Shown here: one piece after another, positions 1-6,174 of the stretch | Numbering within the stretch: the stretch's first letter is position 1 | Layout of the letters: each line of letters starts with the position of its first letter | Assembly (NCBI GenBank): GCA_002254975.1 | Contig: NJEB01000020.1 | Location: forward strand, 1-7,411 | Reading direction: 5' to 3' | Length of the DNA stretch: 7,411 nt | Origin: Candidatus Hecatellales archaeon ex4484_218 | GTDB taxonomy: Archaea; Thermoproteota; Bathyarchaeia; Hecatellales; Hecatellaceae | The notes under the pieces: model-generated | The model's input: the letters and a program-made list of their open reading frames with translations, nothing else | Database searches by the model: none | What the model was told of the DNA's origin: nothing | Program-made: the position numbers and the translations under genes

Positions 1-27
1 TACTATTAAACAAGGGAGAAATTAAAC

Positions 28-378
28 ATGAAATCTTTTACGATAACGGAGGAGGAAAATTTCATTAGAGTTGCGGTAAGAGGTCTTTGTAGGTCAATTA
101 TTTTGTGGGTTGTAAACCAAAAACCGGTTTCAGGTTATGGGTTACTTAAAGAAATTAAAAGATTAACTGGTCAAAAACTTCCAACAGGTATTCTTTATCC
201 ATTACTTTATGAGCTTGAAAACAAAAAACTTATTAAGGGAGAATGGAAGGGGAAAGGGAAAAGAAGGATAAAATATTATTCCATAACTAAGAAAGGAAAA
301 AATTTTTTGTTTAAAGTAAGAAAATTTTTTGGTGAAATGCCAATAAAAGAAATGTTTAAAGAATTTTTGGAAGAATAA
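28..378 (+). CDS. PadR family transcriptional regulator
   Basis: A 116-residue DNA-binding protein of the PadR type, probably a dimeric repressor. The winged helix-turn-helix spans about residues 15-95: a first helix (IILWVVNQKPVSGYGLLKEI, about 24-43), the recognition region with the family signature LPTGILYPLLYELE (51-64), and a basic wing KRRIKYYSITKKG (78-90). Only a short helical tail follows (91-116), so this is a minimal PadR without a long C-terminal domain. The ATG start is supported by a GGGAG ribosome binding site at 14-18, nine bases upstream. Its promoter lies outside the window, so its target cannot be read here. It converges on the radical SAM gene with only 28 bases between stop codons. 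The family is clear; the ligand and regulon are unknown. Confidence 0.9.
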   Translation: MKSFTITEEENFIRVAVRGLCRSIILWVVNQKPVSGYGLLKEIKRLTGQKLPTGILYPLLYELENKKLIKGEWKGKGKRRIKYYSITKKGKNFLFKVRKFFGEMPIKEMFKEFLEE

Positions 379-384
379 TTTAAA

Positions 385-397
385 CTTTTGTTTTTTG
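385..397 (+). terminator. T-rich terminator candidate after the PadR gene
   Basis: A run of four T, one G and six T sits 8-18 bases after the PadR stop codon, in the short convergent spacer. Archaeal RNA polymerase commonly stops at such T tracts without a hairpin. There is no stem-loop here, so the call rests on the T run alone. Confidence 0.35.
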
Positions 398-406
398 AAG
401 ATTGTT

Positions 407-1996
407 TTATACTTTGATGGATGGAATAAGAGCAATTTCTTCCTTGATTTTTCTTTTTTCAGCAAGTTTTTCTTCGAAGAATTTGGTTGCATGTTTGTTA
501 GCGTAGGTTGAAATAAACCAAACAAAAAACTTTATGAAGAATCTTGTCACCAAATTATTTCCCCTACTATATTCTTCGGCGAGAGCCTTCATCCACTTCA
601 TGTCATGTTTCCAGACAGTCCTGTAAAGCTCAATGTGGTATGGTTTTGCATCCTCAATAAACCTCATCTTTTTCTGGCTAGAATCCTCTTGAAATGGAAC
701 ATATAAGAGTGGTGTGATCAAACTTTTGTACGGATAAAGTTTTTCAACCAACTCTGTTGTTTTTATCACATCATCCTCTGTTTCGCCTGGAAGGTTTACG
801 ATGATTGTAGCGCATGGAACCAAATTTAAATCTGCACAAATTGCGAATGCCTGTTCCACAACTTCAGGCCACTGGGAAGGTTTAAACGGGTAGGGTTTTT
901 TCTCCATATGCATCTCTACTAGACGTGGGCTTCCTGTTTCTATTCCTGTCTGGAAGGCCATCCATTGTTGGTTCAGCTTTGACAGAGTCATCTCAACAAC
1001 CGTCTTTGCTGTTTTAGGGTAGGCTGCAATAGAAACCAAAGCAATATGGCTTGGCCCAAGACTCTGTATTCCTTCAGCCTCTAAGGTTTTCTGGAAAAGT
1101 TTAACAACCTTTTCATGTTTAACCGTAAAGTCGTAGGAGCCATATCTAAGTATGTCTTCTGCATGAAGACAGATTTGGTTCTGCCCAAACTTTAGATTTG
1201 TCTCCACATCTTTGAGTATATCTTCTAGCTTTCGATGTCTAAGCTTTCTTAGGGTTGGCGCACAAAATCGGCATCCACGACCACAACCACGTGAAACCTC
1301 AACAACACCACCAACAGTAGCTCCCTTCAAAAGCGGAATCTGGTCTATACTTGGAACCTCATCAAATCTTGATTTAATCCTCATAGGTGTTTCTAAGTTT
1401 TCTTCCTCCAAGATTCTTTTGAAAAGTTTTGGTGCAACTATTTCACCTTCACCTTCAACAACAAAATCTATCCCGTAACGTTTCATCACATCTAAGCCTA
1501 CCTGCCATGCACCAGGACCACCAACAACAACCTTAACTCCTTTATTTCTCGCCTTCTGGATAACCTCACTTGTAACCAACCTTCTAAACTGCCAAGCTGT
1601 ATAAGATTCTTCATGAATTAAACCATAAGGCCCGGACATGGTGGTTGAAGCTGGACCCATACCTAAAGGGTCGATAGCTTCAATTCCAACAATCCTGGTT
1701 TTCTCACCAATAACTTTATCCAAGATTTCAGGTGGAGAAACAACCAATTCTTCAGATGAAACAACACCATTTTCAATTAAAGATGCTTCAATTTTTCTTA
1801 AACCTTGAGGTGCAAGTACAGCTTTACCATCAGAGCCGGCCTTCACAGGTTTAAAAACAAACCTAAAAAGTAACCATGGAGAAGTTAAAGGATAACCTTT
1901 AGGTGGACTAGTAGCAATAAATCCGTAAAATAAACCTTTTCCATAATTGCTCATCAACGTTCTGTCAGCTGTTAAAACAACCTTATAACCCTCCAT
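407..1996 (-). CDS. B12-binding-type radical SAM protein, possible lipid-modifying enzyme
   Basis: A 529-residue radical SAM enzyme. The iron-sulfur cluster motif CGRGCRFC gives C238, C242 and C245 in the CxxxCxxC pattern. The N-terminal half looks like a Rossmann-type cobalamin-binding domain of the kind fused to many radical SAM proteins: VVVGGPGAW (about 156-164) and VVEGEGE (about 179-185), but I see no classical DxHxxG cobalamin-ligand motif. GIETGSPRL (about 351-359) and NLPGETEDDV (about 401-410) are typical of the radical SAM barrel. The C-terminus has a hydrophobic, aromatic helix (TRFFIKFFVWFIST, about 484-497) that could lie on a membrane, then a charged tail. I chose ATG at 1996 because a TATA-like box lies about 28 bases upstream and an AAGGG sits nine bases before it; a TTG at 2005 would add three residues. 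Archaeal relatives of this architecture include the tetraether-lipid enzymes (GrsA/GrsB, Tes), but the exact substrate is not shown by the sequence. Confidence 0.85.
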   Translation of the reverse strand: MEGYKVVLTADRTLMSNYGKGLFYGFIATSPPKGYPLTSPWLLFRFVFKPVKAGSDGKAVLAPQGLRKIEASLIENGVVSSEELVVSPPEILDKVIGEKTRIVGIEAIDPLGMGPASTTMSGPYGLIHEESYTAWQFRRLVTSEVIQKARNKGVKVVVGGPGAWQVGLDVMKRYGIDFVVEGEGEIVAPKLFKRILEEENLETPMRIKSRFDEVPSIDQIPLLKGATVGGVVEVSRGCGRGCRFCAPTLRKLRHRKLEDILKDVETNLKFGQNQICLHAEDILRYGSYDFTVKHEKVVKLFQKTLEAEGIQSLGPSHIALVSIAAYPKTAKTVVEMTLSKLNQQWMAFQTGIETGSPRLVEMHMEKKPYPFKPSQWPEVVEQAFAICADLNLVPCATIIVNLPGETEDDVIKTTELVEKLYPYKSLITPLLYVPFQEDSSQKKMRFIEDAKPYHIELYRTVWKHDMKWMKALAEEYSRGNNLVTRFFIKFFVWFISTYANKHATKFFEEKLAEKRKIKEEIALIPSIKV

Positions 1997-2020
1997 TTCA
2001 TGCAACCCTTAATATTTAGG

Positions 2021-2028
2021 TTTTTAAA
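2021..2028 (-). promoter_or_regulatory. TATA-like box of the radical SAM gene
   Basis: Read on the minus strand the sequence is TTTAAAAA, centred about 28 bases upstream of the ATG at 1996. That spacing predicts a leaderless or nearly leaderless transcript, which is common in archaea, and favours 1996 over the TTG at 2005. Confidence 0.45.
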
Positions 2029-2205
2029 TCATTTGGAAATTGATATATCATTAGATTTAAGTTTTAACCTAGCTTAATATAAACAAGCATATTTTTAACA
2101 GAAAAAACAAAAAATAATTTCAACAAGCATCGGTTGTAGACGGAATTTTTATTAAGTTTGATGTTTTGATCTACCAAAAAGGGGAAAATTTAGGGTTGGA
2201 ATGTA

Positions 2206-2213
2206 ATTTAAAA
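2206..2213 (+). promoter_or_regulatory. TATA-like box of the glycosyltransferase gene
   Basis: ATTTAAAA lies about 49 bases before the TTG start. Transcription starting about 25 bases downstream would leave a short leader carrying GAGGT (2238-2242) and GGTG (2248-2251), the latter seven bases from the TTG. Other A+T runs in this 253-base spacer could also serve, so this is a weak call. Confidence 0.3.
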
Positions 2214-2258
2214 TGGAGGAAAAGTTTGTGGTAATTTGAGGTTAAATGGTGTTAAATA

Positions 2259-3377
2259 TTGTCTCATTTAAAGATAAGTGTTCTTATTCCGGTTTTTAGG
2301 GAAAGTAGCTTGCTTGAGTCGTTACTTGAATGTTTAATGGGGGACCCGTATCCGTTAAAAGAGGTAATATGTGTTATAGATAATCCAACTGAAAAAAGTT
2401 TGATGATTGTTAAAAAATTTGATGGTAAGGTTAAATTTATTCTTAATGGGCATAGAATTGGAAAGGTTAATGCGTTAAATGAGGCTTTTAACCATTCAAC
2501 AGGGGATGTTTTACTTTTTCTTGATAGTGATATTAAGTTACCGGAAAACTTAAACAGTTTTCTTGAGGAAGTTGTTAAAGAAATAAAAGATGTTGACCTG
2601 TTAGATATAAAAAAGAAGACAATTAGAGATTCTTTTATTGCAAAAATAACCCATTATGATTATCTTTGTAATTCTACAACCAACTGGTTTTTTTCTAAAA
2701 CATTAAGAAGATGTTTAGGGTTTAATGGTGCGGCTTTTGCAATAAAAAGAAAGGCTTTTGAAAATTTGGGTGGGTTTAGAAGAGTTATTTCTGAAGACCT
2801 AGACCTTGGAACACGTTCTTTTCTTGAAGATTGTAAATTTAAACAAGCTGAAAAACTTGAAGTTTACACAAAGGTTCCTTCAACCCTTAAAGCATGGTAT
2901 AGGCAAAGAAAACGTTGGGGAATAGGTTTAGCTTCATGGATAAAAGAAAACTATAAAACTTTAGCAAAAATTATGGTTAAATTTCCAAAAACATTAATAC
3001 CCTCAATTTTTATTATTTCACCTTCCATCATCCTTTTTCTTATAAGTATCTTTATTCCAACTGTTATCTCTTATGAAAGTTCAACAATCCTACTTTTAAC
3101 ATTTTTATCTTCAAAATTAGGGTTTTTAATTCCACCAACCCTTCTAGTTTTTCTTGCAGTCCTCCTCATAAAAAACCTAACCTTACTTTTAGTAAGCCTT
3201 CTAGCATCAACCCTTTTCTACTATGTTACAGCAAAAAAATTAAATTATAGGTTTAACCCAGCAGAATTTCTAGTTTTTTACTTATTCCTATCACCCTTAT
3301 GGCTTCTAATAACAGTTACAAACCTAATAAAAGTATTTCTCCAGCCAAACAAAATAAAAATAGACTGGAAAGTTTGA
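2259..3377 (+). CDS. membrane-anchored family 2 glycosyltransferase
   Basis: A 372-residue inverting glycosyltransferase of the GT-A, family 2 type. The catalytic domain starts at once (KISVLIPVFRESSLL, 5-19). It carries the nucleotide-sugar and metal motif FLDSD (D89, D91), the SEDLDLG motif holding the likely catalytic acid region (E179, D180, D182), and QRKRW (216-220), the QxxRW signature shared with cellulose, chitin and hyaluronan synthase-like enzymes. About four hydrophobic membrane segments follow (roughly 247-270, 274-300, 302-323 and 335-360), so the active site should face the cytoplasm at the membrane. The TTG start is the first possible one after an in-frame stop at 2253-2255, and GGTG sits seven bases before it. 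A role in making a cell-surface polysaccharide or glycolipid is likely; donor and acceptor are unknown. It is divergent from the radical SAM gene and appears to be a single-gene transcript. Confidence 0.88.
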   Translation: MSHLKISVLIPVFRESSLLESLLECLMGDPYPLKEVICVIDNPTEKSLMIVKKFDGKVKFILNGHRIGKVNALNEAFNHSTGDVLLFLDSDIKLPENLNSFLEEVVKEIKDVDLLDIKKKTIRDSFIAKITHYDYLCNSTTNWFFSKTLRRCLGFNGAAFAIKRKAFENLGGFRRVISEDLDLGTRSFLEDCKFKQAEKLEVYTKVPSTLKAWYRQRKRWGIGLASWIKENYKTLAKIMVKFPKTLIPSIFIISPSIILFLISIFIPTVISYESSTILLLTFLSSKLGFLIPPTLLVFLAVLLIKNLTLLLVSLLASTLFYYVTAKKLNYRFNPAEFLVFYLFLSPLWLLITVTNLIKVFLQPNKIKIDWKV

Positions 3378-3381
3378 TAAA

Positions 3382-3407
3382 AATTTAAAAACATTAATTT
3401 AAAAACA
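3382..3407. repeat. tandem direct repeat AATTTAAAAACA x2
   Basis: Two identical 12-base copies (3382-3393 and 3396-3407) separated by TT, just after the glycosyltransferase stop. Each copy contains TTTAAAAA, the same core as the TATA-like box of the radical SAM gene, so they may be promoter-like elements or simply low-complexity sequence. Confidence 0.5.
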
Positions 3408-3423
3408 CTTTTGTAGAAAAAAC

Positions 3424-3431
3424 TTTTAAAT
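3424..3431 (+). promoter_or_regulatory. TATA-like box of tRNA-Glu
   Basis: TTTTAAAT is centred about 40 bases before the mature 5' end of tRNA-Glu. Transcription beginning about 25 bases downstream would give a pre-tRNA with a 5' leader of roughly 15 bases for RNase P to remove. Confidence 0.4.
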
Positions 3432-3441
3432 CTACGTTAAA

Positions 3442-3463
3442 CTATTTTTTGATGAAAAAATAG
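3442..3463. other. perfect 9-bp inverted repeat just before tRNA-Glu
   Basis: CTATTTTTT (3442-3450) and AAAAAATAG (3455-3463) are exact reverse complements around a GATG loop. The hairpin ends four bases before the tRNA. It could be a protein binding site, a terminator for the upstream gene, or part of the pre-tRNA leader; it overlaps the predicted transcription start. Confidence 0.55.
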
Positions 3464-3467
3464 GAAA

Positions 3468-3543
3468 GCTCCGGTAGTATAGCCCGGTTAAGTATACCGG
3501 CCTTTCGAGCCGGTGGTCGCGGGTTCAAATCCCGCCCGGAGCA
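3468..3543 (+). tRNA. tRNA-Glu (TTC anticodon)
   Basis: A complete cloverleaf of 76 bases. The acceptor stem GCTCCGG pairs with CCGGAGC (3536-3542). The anticodon stem CCGGC/GCCGG (3497-3501 and 3509-3513) holds a seven-base loop with anticodon TTC at 3504-3506. The T arm is GCGGG-TTCAAAT-CCCGC (3519-3535), and the discriminator base is A at 3543. No CCA is encoded and no intron is needed. The gene is free-standing between the glycosyltransferase and the MaoC pair. Confidence 0.95.
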
Positions 3544-3597
3544 TCAAAATTGAAGGTTCAAATCTCCAAACCACAAAATTACCTAAAATTTTTATGA

Positions 3598-3684
3598 TTG
3601 TTGAAAAAAGGAAAAGTTATAAAACTTGTTGTGGGAATAATTCTTCTTTTAATTGGAATTTTAATGTTAACTGGAAAAATTTAG
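3598..3684 (+). CDS. possible small single-span membrane peptide
   Basis: A short open frame starting TTG-TTG (3598 or 3601) and ending TAG at 3682-3684. From 3601 it encodes 27 residues: a basic start (LKKGKVIK), a strongly hydrophobic stretch (LVVGIILLLIGILML) long enough to cross a membrane, and a polar end TGKI. The charge pattern fits the positive-inside rule. There is no good ribosome binding site, and A+T-rich DNA readily gives hydrophobic codons by chance. Its last four bases overlap the 3' end of the opposing MaoC gene. A speculative call. Confidence 0.2.
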   Translation: MLKKGKVIKLVVGIILLLIGILMLTGKI

Positions 3685-4145
3685 GTTGGTTTCTTTTTTG
3701 GAAGGATAATTGTAACCCAAGCCATGCAAACTTTTTCAGTTTTTGATGGGTCCTCCTTAAATTTTTGAAGAATCAACTCTAAATCTAAACAAAATTCTTC
3801 ATTTATAACATATTTTTTAACAACTTTTCCGGTACATGTTAACGTAGAACCTGCAGGAACAGGTCTTAACATTCTAATTTTTCTTTTACGTATCCATGTG
3901 TGGGGGCCACCCCAACTTGTAATAACCTTATCAACAAACCCCTCAAAAACCATGGTATTTAGGTAAATATTTTCAATACCTTGAGCTTGAGCATATTCAG
4001 GGCTAAAAAAGGCTGGGAAAAAATCTCTAGTAGCTGCTACACTTTGAATAACTCTTCTGTAGGTTATAGGAAGTTTAACCTCTGGAATAATTTCATTTTC
4101 TTTAACATCTTCCCAGTAACGAAACCTATAATTTATTTTTCTCAT
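3681..4145 (-). CDS. MaoC-like hot-dog protein, ChsH1-like subunit lacking catalytic His
   Basis: A 154-residue single hot-dog-fold protein of the MaoC enoyl-CoA hydratase family, closest in style to the small subunit of heteromeric hydratases such as mycobacterial ChsH1. The segment ATRDFFPAFFSPEYAQAQG (38-56) holds the active-site position, and RMLRPVPAGSTLTCTGKV (91-108) is the usual second-half strand region. Asp41 of the catalytic motif is present. The His pair normally found five and six residues later (HHD in ChsH1, recalled from memory) is replaced by Phe46-Phe47, encoded by an uninterrupted run of six T on the coding strand. Its ATG overlaps the stop of the upstream partner gene as ATGA, indicating translational coupling and a heteromeric complex. 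Either catalysis uses another residue or this subunit binds acyl-CoA without hydrating it. Confidence 0.82.
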   Translation of the reverse strand: MRKINYRFRYWEDVKENEIIPEVKLPITYRRVIQSVAATRDFFPAFFSPEYAQAQGIENIYLNTMVFEGFVDKVITSWGGPHTWIRKRKIRMLRPVPAGSTLTCTGKVVKKYVINEEFCLDLELILQKFKEDPSKTEKVCMAWVTIILPKKKPT

Positions 4146-4717
4146 TTTTCTTCCACCCTGAAACGGAAGGTTACATTTTTAATTTTTGCTACAATTTCAC
4201 CTTTATGGTTTCTAATTGTTCTTAAAATAGTGATAAAGTAACCTAGCCCAAGATGAGTTTTCTTTTCTTCAGTTATCTCGATTATTTCATCTTGGTAGTT
4301 TAAATAATCTCCAATATAAACAGGTTGAAAAAACTCTGTTTCAGTTTCAACATTTATAAAGGTTTCAGCTGGAAGTGGAATTTCTAATGCTAAAAATTTT
4401 GGTTTAGATTTTTCTTTTGGTCTCCAGATAGGTGGTAAAGTTAGGGATAGCATTAAACCAGGTGGACATATTAATCCACCCCATTGTTTTTTTGCGTAAG
4501 ATTCATCCCAATAACTAGGATTATCATCTTCCAACATTTCACAATAAAATCTTATTCTTGAAATATCTACAGGTTCTTCAACAAAATAGGTTTCACCTTT
4601 TTTTCCAACCCATTTTTTTGCTTCTTCATAGGTTCCAACTTTTATTGAGCCAAGAAATTTAACATCTTCCTCGTATTTTTTTAGGATTTTCTTTTTTTCT
4701 TCAGTTACATCCAACAT
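4142..4717 (-). CDS. MaoC/FAS1-like dehydratase N-terminal-domain protein
   Basis: A 191-residue hot-dog-fold protein resembling the N-terminal half of FAS-type dehydratases (MaoC_dehydrat_N, like HadA or ChsH2). Residues 51-90 carry the region aligned with the hydratase active site: EDDNPSYW (63-70), DESYAKKQWGGLICPPGLML (71-90). Where catalytic members have D-x-N-P-x-H, this one has D64-D-N-P-S-Y69; Tyr is usual in this non-catalytic subfamily. The GDYLNYQDEIIEITEEKK stretch (136-153) matches the later hot-dog strands. Such proteins normally pair with a catalytic partner, here the overlapping gene downstream. No ribosome binding site precedes the ATG at 4717, but a TTTAAAAC box about 30 bases upstream suggests a leaderless transcript. 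It is divergent from the acyl-CoA dehydrogenase across 129 bases, which points to a shared acyl-CoA pathway. Confidence 0.82.
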   Translation of the reverse strand: MLDVTEEKKKILKKYEEDVKFLGSIKVGTYEEAKKWVGKKGETYFVEEPVDISRIRFYCEMLEDDNPSYWDESYAKKQWGGLICPPGLMLSLTLPPIWRPKEKSKPKFLALEIPLPAETFINVETETEFFQPVYIGDYLNYQDEIIEITEEKKTHLGLGYFITILRTIRNHKGEIVAKIKNVTFRFRVEEK

Positions 4718-4743
4718 TTTAACATCATTCAGGGAGAATCCTG

Positions 4744-4751
4744 TTTTAAAC
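4744..4751 (-). promoter_or_regulatory. TATA-like box of the MaoC pair
   Basis: On the minus strand this reads GTTTAAAA, about 30 bases before the ATG at 4717, as expected for a leaderless archaeal transcript. It lies inside two near-identical 10-base units (CTGTTTTAAA and CTGTTAAAAA, 4741-4760) spaced one helical turn apart, which could be a regulator site. Confidence 0.4.
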
Positions 4752-4767
4752 TGTTAAAAACTCTTTC

Positions 4768-4775
4768 TATAAAAA
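4768..4775 (+). promoter_or_regulatory. TATA-like box of the acyl-CoA dehydrogenase gene
   Basis: TATAAAAA lies 79 bases before the TTG start. Transcription starting near 4797 would leave a leader of about 50 bases ending in the GGTGGGGG ribosome binding site (4832-4839). Confidence 0.4.
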
Positions 4776-4846
4776 TTTTTGGTTGGAAAAGAGTTAAGTA
4801 TAACTTAATCTTCAACATTTTTCAAAGGTTTGGTGGGGGTTAAAGT

Positions 4847-6025
4847 TTGGATATTTCCCGGATGACGGAAGAACAAAAAATGATTGTAGGCTTTACCAAG
4901 GATTTTGCAAAAAAATTTAACCGGGAATATTGGCTTTCAAAAGCTAGAGTTAGAGAATTTCCTGTGGAGATGTGGAAAGAACTAGGTAAAAGTGGATATA
5001 TTGGAATGATGGTTCCAACAGAATATGGTGGTGCTGGTTATGGTTTAAACGAGTTAAGAATACTTCTTCAAAGTTTAGCTGAGCAGGGTTTAGTTACGCT
5101 TGCATTTATAACTCATCCTATGGGTCAAATTTTGCTTGTTAGACATGGAACTGAAGAGCAAAAAAGAAAATATCTTCCAAATATGTGTAGTGGAGAAAGC
5201 TATTTTAGTTTTGCAATAACTGAGGCTGATGCTGGAACTAACTCTTACAAAATTAAAACTTTTGCTGAACGTGAAGGAGACCACTATGTTTTAAATGGGC
5301 AAAAAGTTTTCATTAGTGGTGCTAAAGAATCTGACCATATGGTCGTTATTGCAAGAACAAAACCTTACGAGGAAGTTAAAGACATAGATAAAAGAAAAGG
5401 TTTTAGCATTTTTATTGTTGATACAAAAGCTAAAGGGTTAAGCATGGATGAAATTGAAACGGATTTGTTGATGATCCCTGAAAAACAATATATCGTATAT
5501 TTTGATAATGTTAAGGTTCCTGTTGAAGACCGTGTTGGAGAGGAAGATAGAGGATTCTTCTATCTTTTTGACTTGCTTAATGTTGAAAGAATTGTAACTG
5601 CATGTACATGTATAGGTGTTGGAAAATATGTGCTTAACAAGGCTGTAAATTATGCTAAGGAAAGAATAATTTTTGATGACCCTATCGGGGCTTATCAAGC
5701 TGTTCAGCATCCGCTTGCAAGGTCTTATGTAAATCTTGAACTTGCAGAATTGGTAACTGAAAGAGCAGCTACAGCTTTTGACAACAAAGAAAATCCACAA
5801 ATTGTTGGTAAATATACTAATATAGCAAAACTTGTAGCTTCAGAATTCGCATACAAAGCTTGTGATGTAGCAATTCAAGTTCATGGAGGTTATGGTTTTG
5901 TTACCGAATATGACATCATAACCTGTCTAGCATGGTTAAGAACAGCAAGAGTAGCGCCAGTCAACAATGAAATGATCTTAAACTTTATTGGGCAACATAT
6001 ACTTGGACTCCCAAAAAGCTACTAA
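4847..6025 (+). CDS. acyl-CoA dehydrogenase, isovaleryl-CoA/long-chain active-site type
   Basis: A 392-residue flavoprotein of normal length for the family; it introduces the alpha-beta double bond in an acyl-CoA and passes electrons to an electron-transfer flavoprotein. Visible features are the N-terminal helical domain (VPTEYGGAG, 56-64), the flavin-contact motifs FAITEADAGTNS (122-133) and VFISGAKESD (154-163), and the C-terminal domain with QVHGGYGF (344-351). The Trp common in the WIT/S motif is Phe155. The catalytic base is probably Glu247 in LLNVERI (243-249), the position used by isovaleryl-CoA and long-chain enzymes; the alternative Glu in IYEGT is absent, with PVNNEM (371-376) in its place. 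The C-terminal GLPKSY ending is typical of one acyl-CoA dehydrogenase group. TTG at 4847 is favoured over ATG at 4862 because GGTGGGGG sits seven bases upstream. It is divergent from the MaoC pair. The acyl substrate cannot be told from sequence. Confidence 0.93.
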   Translation: MDISRMTEEQKMIVGFTKDFAKKFNREYWLSKARVREFPVEMWKELGKSGYIGMMVPTEYGGAGYGLNELRILLQSLAEQGLVTLAFITHPMGQILLVRHGTEEQKRKYLPNMCSGESYFSFAITEADAGTNSYKIKTFAEREGDHYVLNGQKVFISGAKESDHMVVIARTKPYEEVKDIDKRKGFSIFIVDTKAKGLSMDEIETDLLMIPEKQYIVYFDNVKVPVEDRVGEEDRGFFYLFDLLNVERIVTACTCIGVGKYVLNKAVNYAKERIIFDDPIGAYQAVQHPLARSYVNLELAELVTERAATAFDNKENPQIVGKYTNIAKLVASEFAYKACDVAIQVHGGYGFVTEYDIITCLAWLRTARVAPVNNEMILNFIGQHILGLPKSY

Positions 6026-6120
6026 ACACCCAAATTTATCCTAAACATACAAAACAGGACTAAATGGAAAAATTTGTAAACTTATTATTGATGTATAACA
6101 TTTTACTAATATCATACATA

Positions 6121-6134
6121 AAAAATTAATTTTT
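6121..6134. repeat. perfect 14-bp palindrome AAAAATTAATTTTT
   Basis: Fully self-complementary, 95 bases after the acyl-CoA dehydrogenase stop, with partly symmetric flanks (TACAT at 6115-6119, ATGTA at 6138-6142). It may be a terminator element or a protein site. The 241-base spacer 6026-6266 holds no gene that I can see. Confidence 0.5.
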
Positions 6135-6174
6135 GTGATGTAATATGTTATTAAACTGTACCACACTGTCACAC

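Noticed and set aside
202..525. Minus-strand open frame of 107 codons opposite the PadR gene
   Set aside because: It overlaps the clear PadR and radical SAM genes and its protein is a low-complexity run of K, F and S, typical of antisense A+T-rich DNA.
1212..1478. Plus-strand open frame of 88 codons inside the radical SAM gene
   Set aside because: It is antisense to the radical SAM core, including the CxxxCxxC motif, and shows no recognisable domain.
2133..2175. Inverted repeat GGTTGTAGA ... TCTACC as a possible structured RNA or riboswitch
   Set aside because: The stem needs a three-base bulge, the intervening 30 bases show no further pairing, and no known riboswitch core is visible.
2213..2239. 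Eight-codon leader peptide before the glycosyltransferase
   Set aside because: It is short, has no regulatory codon pattern and no evidence of translation.
2246..2299. 17-codon ATG frame overlapping the glycosyltransferase start
   Set aside because: Considered as the true start with a frameshift, but the TTG frame is clean, has GGTG at good spacing and begins at the expected point of the GT2 domain.
3513..3746. Plus-strand open frame starting MVAGSNPARS
   Set aside because: It begins inside tRNA-Glu; this N-terminus is the familiar false translation of a tRNA T arm, and the rest crosses into the MaoC gene.
3981..4241. Plus-strand open frame of 86 codons
   Set aside because: It lies antisense across the junction of the two MaoC genes, which have strong family matches and ATGA coupling.
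5090..5800. Two minus-strand open frames inside the acyl-CoA dehydrogenase
   Set aside because: Both are antisense shadows of a well-conserved enzyme and show no domain features.
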